Source: Dinghuibacter sp964544695
Lineage (GTDB): Bacteria > Bacteroidota > Bacteroidia > Chitinophagales > Chitinophagaceae
Reading direction: 5' to 3'
DNA: 64,000 nt
Assembly (NCBI GenBank): GCA_964544695.1
Contig: CAZJDB010000016.1
Span: forward strand, 1 to 64,000
Of the stretch, positions 62,747 to 64,000 are shown piece after piece. The notes under the pieces are model-generated. The model saw nothing but the letters and a program-made list of their open reading frames with translations. It searched no databases and was not told the DNA's origin. A program made the translations under genes and the position numbers. How positions within the stretch are numbered: the first letter of the stretch is position 1; every line of letters starts with the position of its first letter.

Positions 62747-63634
62747 ATGAAAATCACAGTAACGGGCTCTATTGGAAATATTAGCAAACCGCTCGCAGAA
62801 ATGCTGATTACCAATGGCCATGAAGTCACCATCATCAGCAGCGACCCCCAAAAGTCAACCCCGATCGCCGCCATGGGAGCAAAGGCTGCCATCGGGTCCG
62901 TTTCAGACGTCGGATTCCTTACCCGCTCCCTTGCAGGCGCGGATGCGGTTTATACGATGGTGCCACCAAATTGGGAAGTCGGCAATTACAGACAGTATAT
63001 TGCCCGGACGGGTAAGAATTATCTGGAAGCCATCAAGGCATCGGGAGTCGAACGCGTTGTTAATTTAAGTAGTATCGGTGCCCACCTGGAAGACGGCACC
63101 GGGCCTATCGCAGGGCTATATGATGTGGAACAAGCACTGAATACCTTGGATGCGGTCTCCGTCAAACACCTGCGGGCTGGTATTTTCTATATCAATTTCT
63201 TCTTTGATATGGGGATGATTCGTAAAATGAGCATAATGGGTAGTAATTACGGAGAAAAAACCAGGCTGGTTATGGTGCATCCCAGAGATATCGCAGCAGC
63301 AGCGGTTCAGGAATTGCAAAGCTCATTTGTGGGCAAAAGTCACCGTTACGTGGTGAGTGACGAACGTGAAATTTCCGAAATCGTTAAAATACTGGGAGCT
63401 TCCATTGATAAGCCGGGGTTACCCTGGGTACGATTCAGTGATGAAGAAACCTTTGCGGGCTTGACCGGCGCAGGTATGTCAGCCGCAATTGCGGGTGTTT
63501 ACGTGGAAATGGGCAGGGCCATCGATAGCGGAATATTATTTGAAGATTTTAAACGGTATAATCCCAAAGTTTGGGGGGATACCAAACTGAATGATTTTGT
63601 TAAGGAATTTGCCGCCGTTTATCATTCAAAGTAG
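62747..63634 (+). CDS. NmrA/SDR-type NAD(P)-binding oxidoreductase
   Basis: A 295-residue atypical short-chain dehydrogenase. The nucleotide-binding start is MKITVTGSIGNISKPLAEML. The first Gly of the usual TGxxGxxG is kept, while the later part of the glycine motif (GNIS) is altered as in NmrA-like proteins. ERVVNLSSIGAHLEDGTGPI carries the strand-4 Ser, and no YxxxK pair stands in the usual place, so it may be a redox sensor or quinone reductase (QorB-like). The ATG at 62747 begins the Rossmann strand. It is divergent from the HxlR gene and is its probable target. Confidence 0.87.
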   Translation: MKITVTGSIGNISKPLAEMLITNGHEVTIISSDPQKSTPIAAMGAKAAIGSVSDVGFLTRSLAGADAVYTMVPPNWEVGNYRQYIARTGKNYLEAIKASGVERVVNLSSIGAHLEDGTGPIAGLYDVEQALNTLDAVSVKHLRAGIFYINFFFDMGMIRKMSIMGSNYGEKTRLVMVHPRDIAAAAVQELQSSFVGKSHRYVVSDEREISEIVKILGASIDKPGLPWVRFSDEETFAGLTGAGMSAAIAGVYVEMGRAIDSGILFEDFKRYNPKVWGDTKLNDFVKEFAAVYHSK

Positions 63635-63636
63635 TG

Positions 63637-64000
63637 CTATTTCTGAATACTGAAGCTCTCGGATTCATTCTTAATATCAGGGATATTCGATTTTTTAATT
63701 GCCAGACTGCCATGTGCCTCACTGGAAATAAATAGGCCATGTTTACCTTGTACGCCAATCCCATAGTTTGAAATGGTCACATTTTGCAGGATTGCGTTGG
63801 ATAATGCACCTGTCTCAGTTTTGGCAATCACACTTAATCCGTTAGACAAGCTGTTCCCGATATTTACATTGCTTATCTCAATTCCGGCAATGTTTCGTTT
63901 ATCCAGGCATAACTCTACCGCGGCACGCCAGCCCCACTCGTGATCGAAGCCACCACTGGTCTTTATATCACAGTCTTCGATTATGGTTGTGCCACTAAAA
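63637..64000 (-). CDS. Right-handed parallel beta-helix protein, C-terminal fragment
   Basis: A minus-strand frame enters from the right edge and stays open to its stop at 63637, giving about 120 C-terminal residues. Short beta-helix coils recur: GTTIIEDCDIKTSGG, then IAGIEISNVNIGNS, then AILQNVTISNYGIGVQGKHG. Asn and Gly fall at the turns, as in pectate-lyase-like or polysaccharide-degrading repeats. The catalytic portion, if any, lies beyond the window. It converges with the oxidoreductase gene, with 2 bp between stops. Confidence 0.78.
   Translation of the reverse strand, partial: FSGTTIIEDCDIKTSGGFDHEWGWRAAVELCLDKRNIAGIEISNVNIGNSLSNGLSVIAKTETGALSNAILQNVTISNYGIGVQGKHGLFISSEAHGSLAIKKSNIPDIKNESESFSIQK

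Noticed and set aside
1..64000. CRISPR array, prophage, insertion sequence, tRNA or rRNA genes
   Set aside because: No regularly spaced repeats, transposase, integrase or structural RNA signature was recognised. The S74 domain protein is explained by its T9SS tail and signal peptide rather than by a phage.

Overview
The window looks like a chromosomal segment of a Bacteroidota bacterium, most likely Chitinophagaceae or a close relative. The support is family content: two TonB-dependent receptors, a protein with a type IX secretion C-terminal sorting domain, LytTR regulators paired with NPHFIFN-type histidine kinases, a propeller/Y_Y_Y hybrid sensor, BlaI/BlaR1, orphan FtsX-like permeases, VCBS and sortilin-type beta-propellers, and a promoter of the Bacteroidota type (TTTG, 19 nt, TAnnTTTG-like). 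Coding density is high. I saw no rRNA, tRNA, CRISPR array, transposase, integrase or phage module.

Layout. 1-2 kb: a HepT/MntA toxin-antitoxin pair cut by the left edge, then a GT39-type glycosyltransferase. 2-5.4 kb: a compact cassette of ArsR, AHSA1/SRPBCC, DoxX, YdeI/DUF1801, AraC, DoxX and DUF4287 genes behind a promoter with two palindromic operators. 5.4-8.4 kb: a small HTH-like protein, a secreted orphan, an AraC regulator and an FG-GAP lipoprotein. 8.4-12 kb: a LytTR regulator and propeller sensor kinase. 12-14.7 kb: an orphan lipoprotein and an S74/T9SS surface protein converging on one terminator. 14.7-20.1 kb: SRPBCC, S10 peptidase, FtsX permease and a membrane-anchored SRPBCC protein with hairpin repeats. 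20.1-25.8 kb: a BlaI-BlaR1-TonB receptor operon, GyrI-like protein and acyltransferase. 26-35 kb: a GH29 fucosidase followed by a decayed regulator, VOC protein, second FtsX permease, small membrane proteins, AraC regulator, DUF748 protein and pyrophosphatase.

35.3-39.4 kb: three AhpD-fold (EX11CX2CX3H) paralogues around an MFS transporter, then a secreted orphan and ferritin. 39.4-44.4 kb: a visibly AT-richer glycoside block (frameshifted CBM6 protein, GH3, aldo/keto reductase, GlcG/HbpS-like protein) divergent from a Crp/Fnr regulator. 44.4-51.3 kb: two tandem sortilin/BNR-propeller proteins of over 1000 residues and a ferric-reductase-like membrane protein. 51.2-59.9 kb: a TonB receptor with a small anchored partner, the third FtsX permease, LtrA, and a second LytTR two-component system. 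60-64 kb: three NTF2-fold proteins, AraC and HxlR regulators divergent from an NAD(P)-binding oxidoreductase, and the C-terminus of a parallel beta-helix protein at the right edge.

The most unusual items are the triple-AhpD/MFS operon, the operator-in-promoter architecture of the ArsR cassette, two gene remnants (27.6-28.6 kb and 39.4-40.1 kb) and a perfect 20-bp tandem duplication across a stop codon. I did not find a coherent system that I can call undescribed. Family assignments rest on motifs and overall sequence character read by eye, not on database searches.
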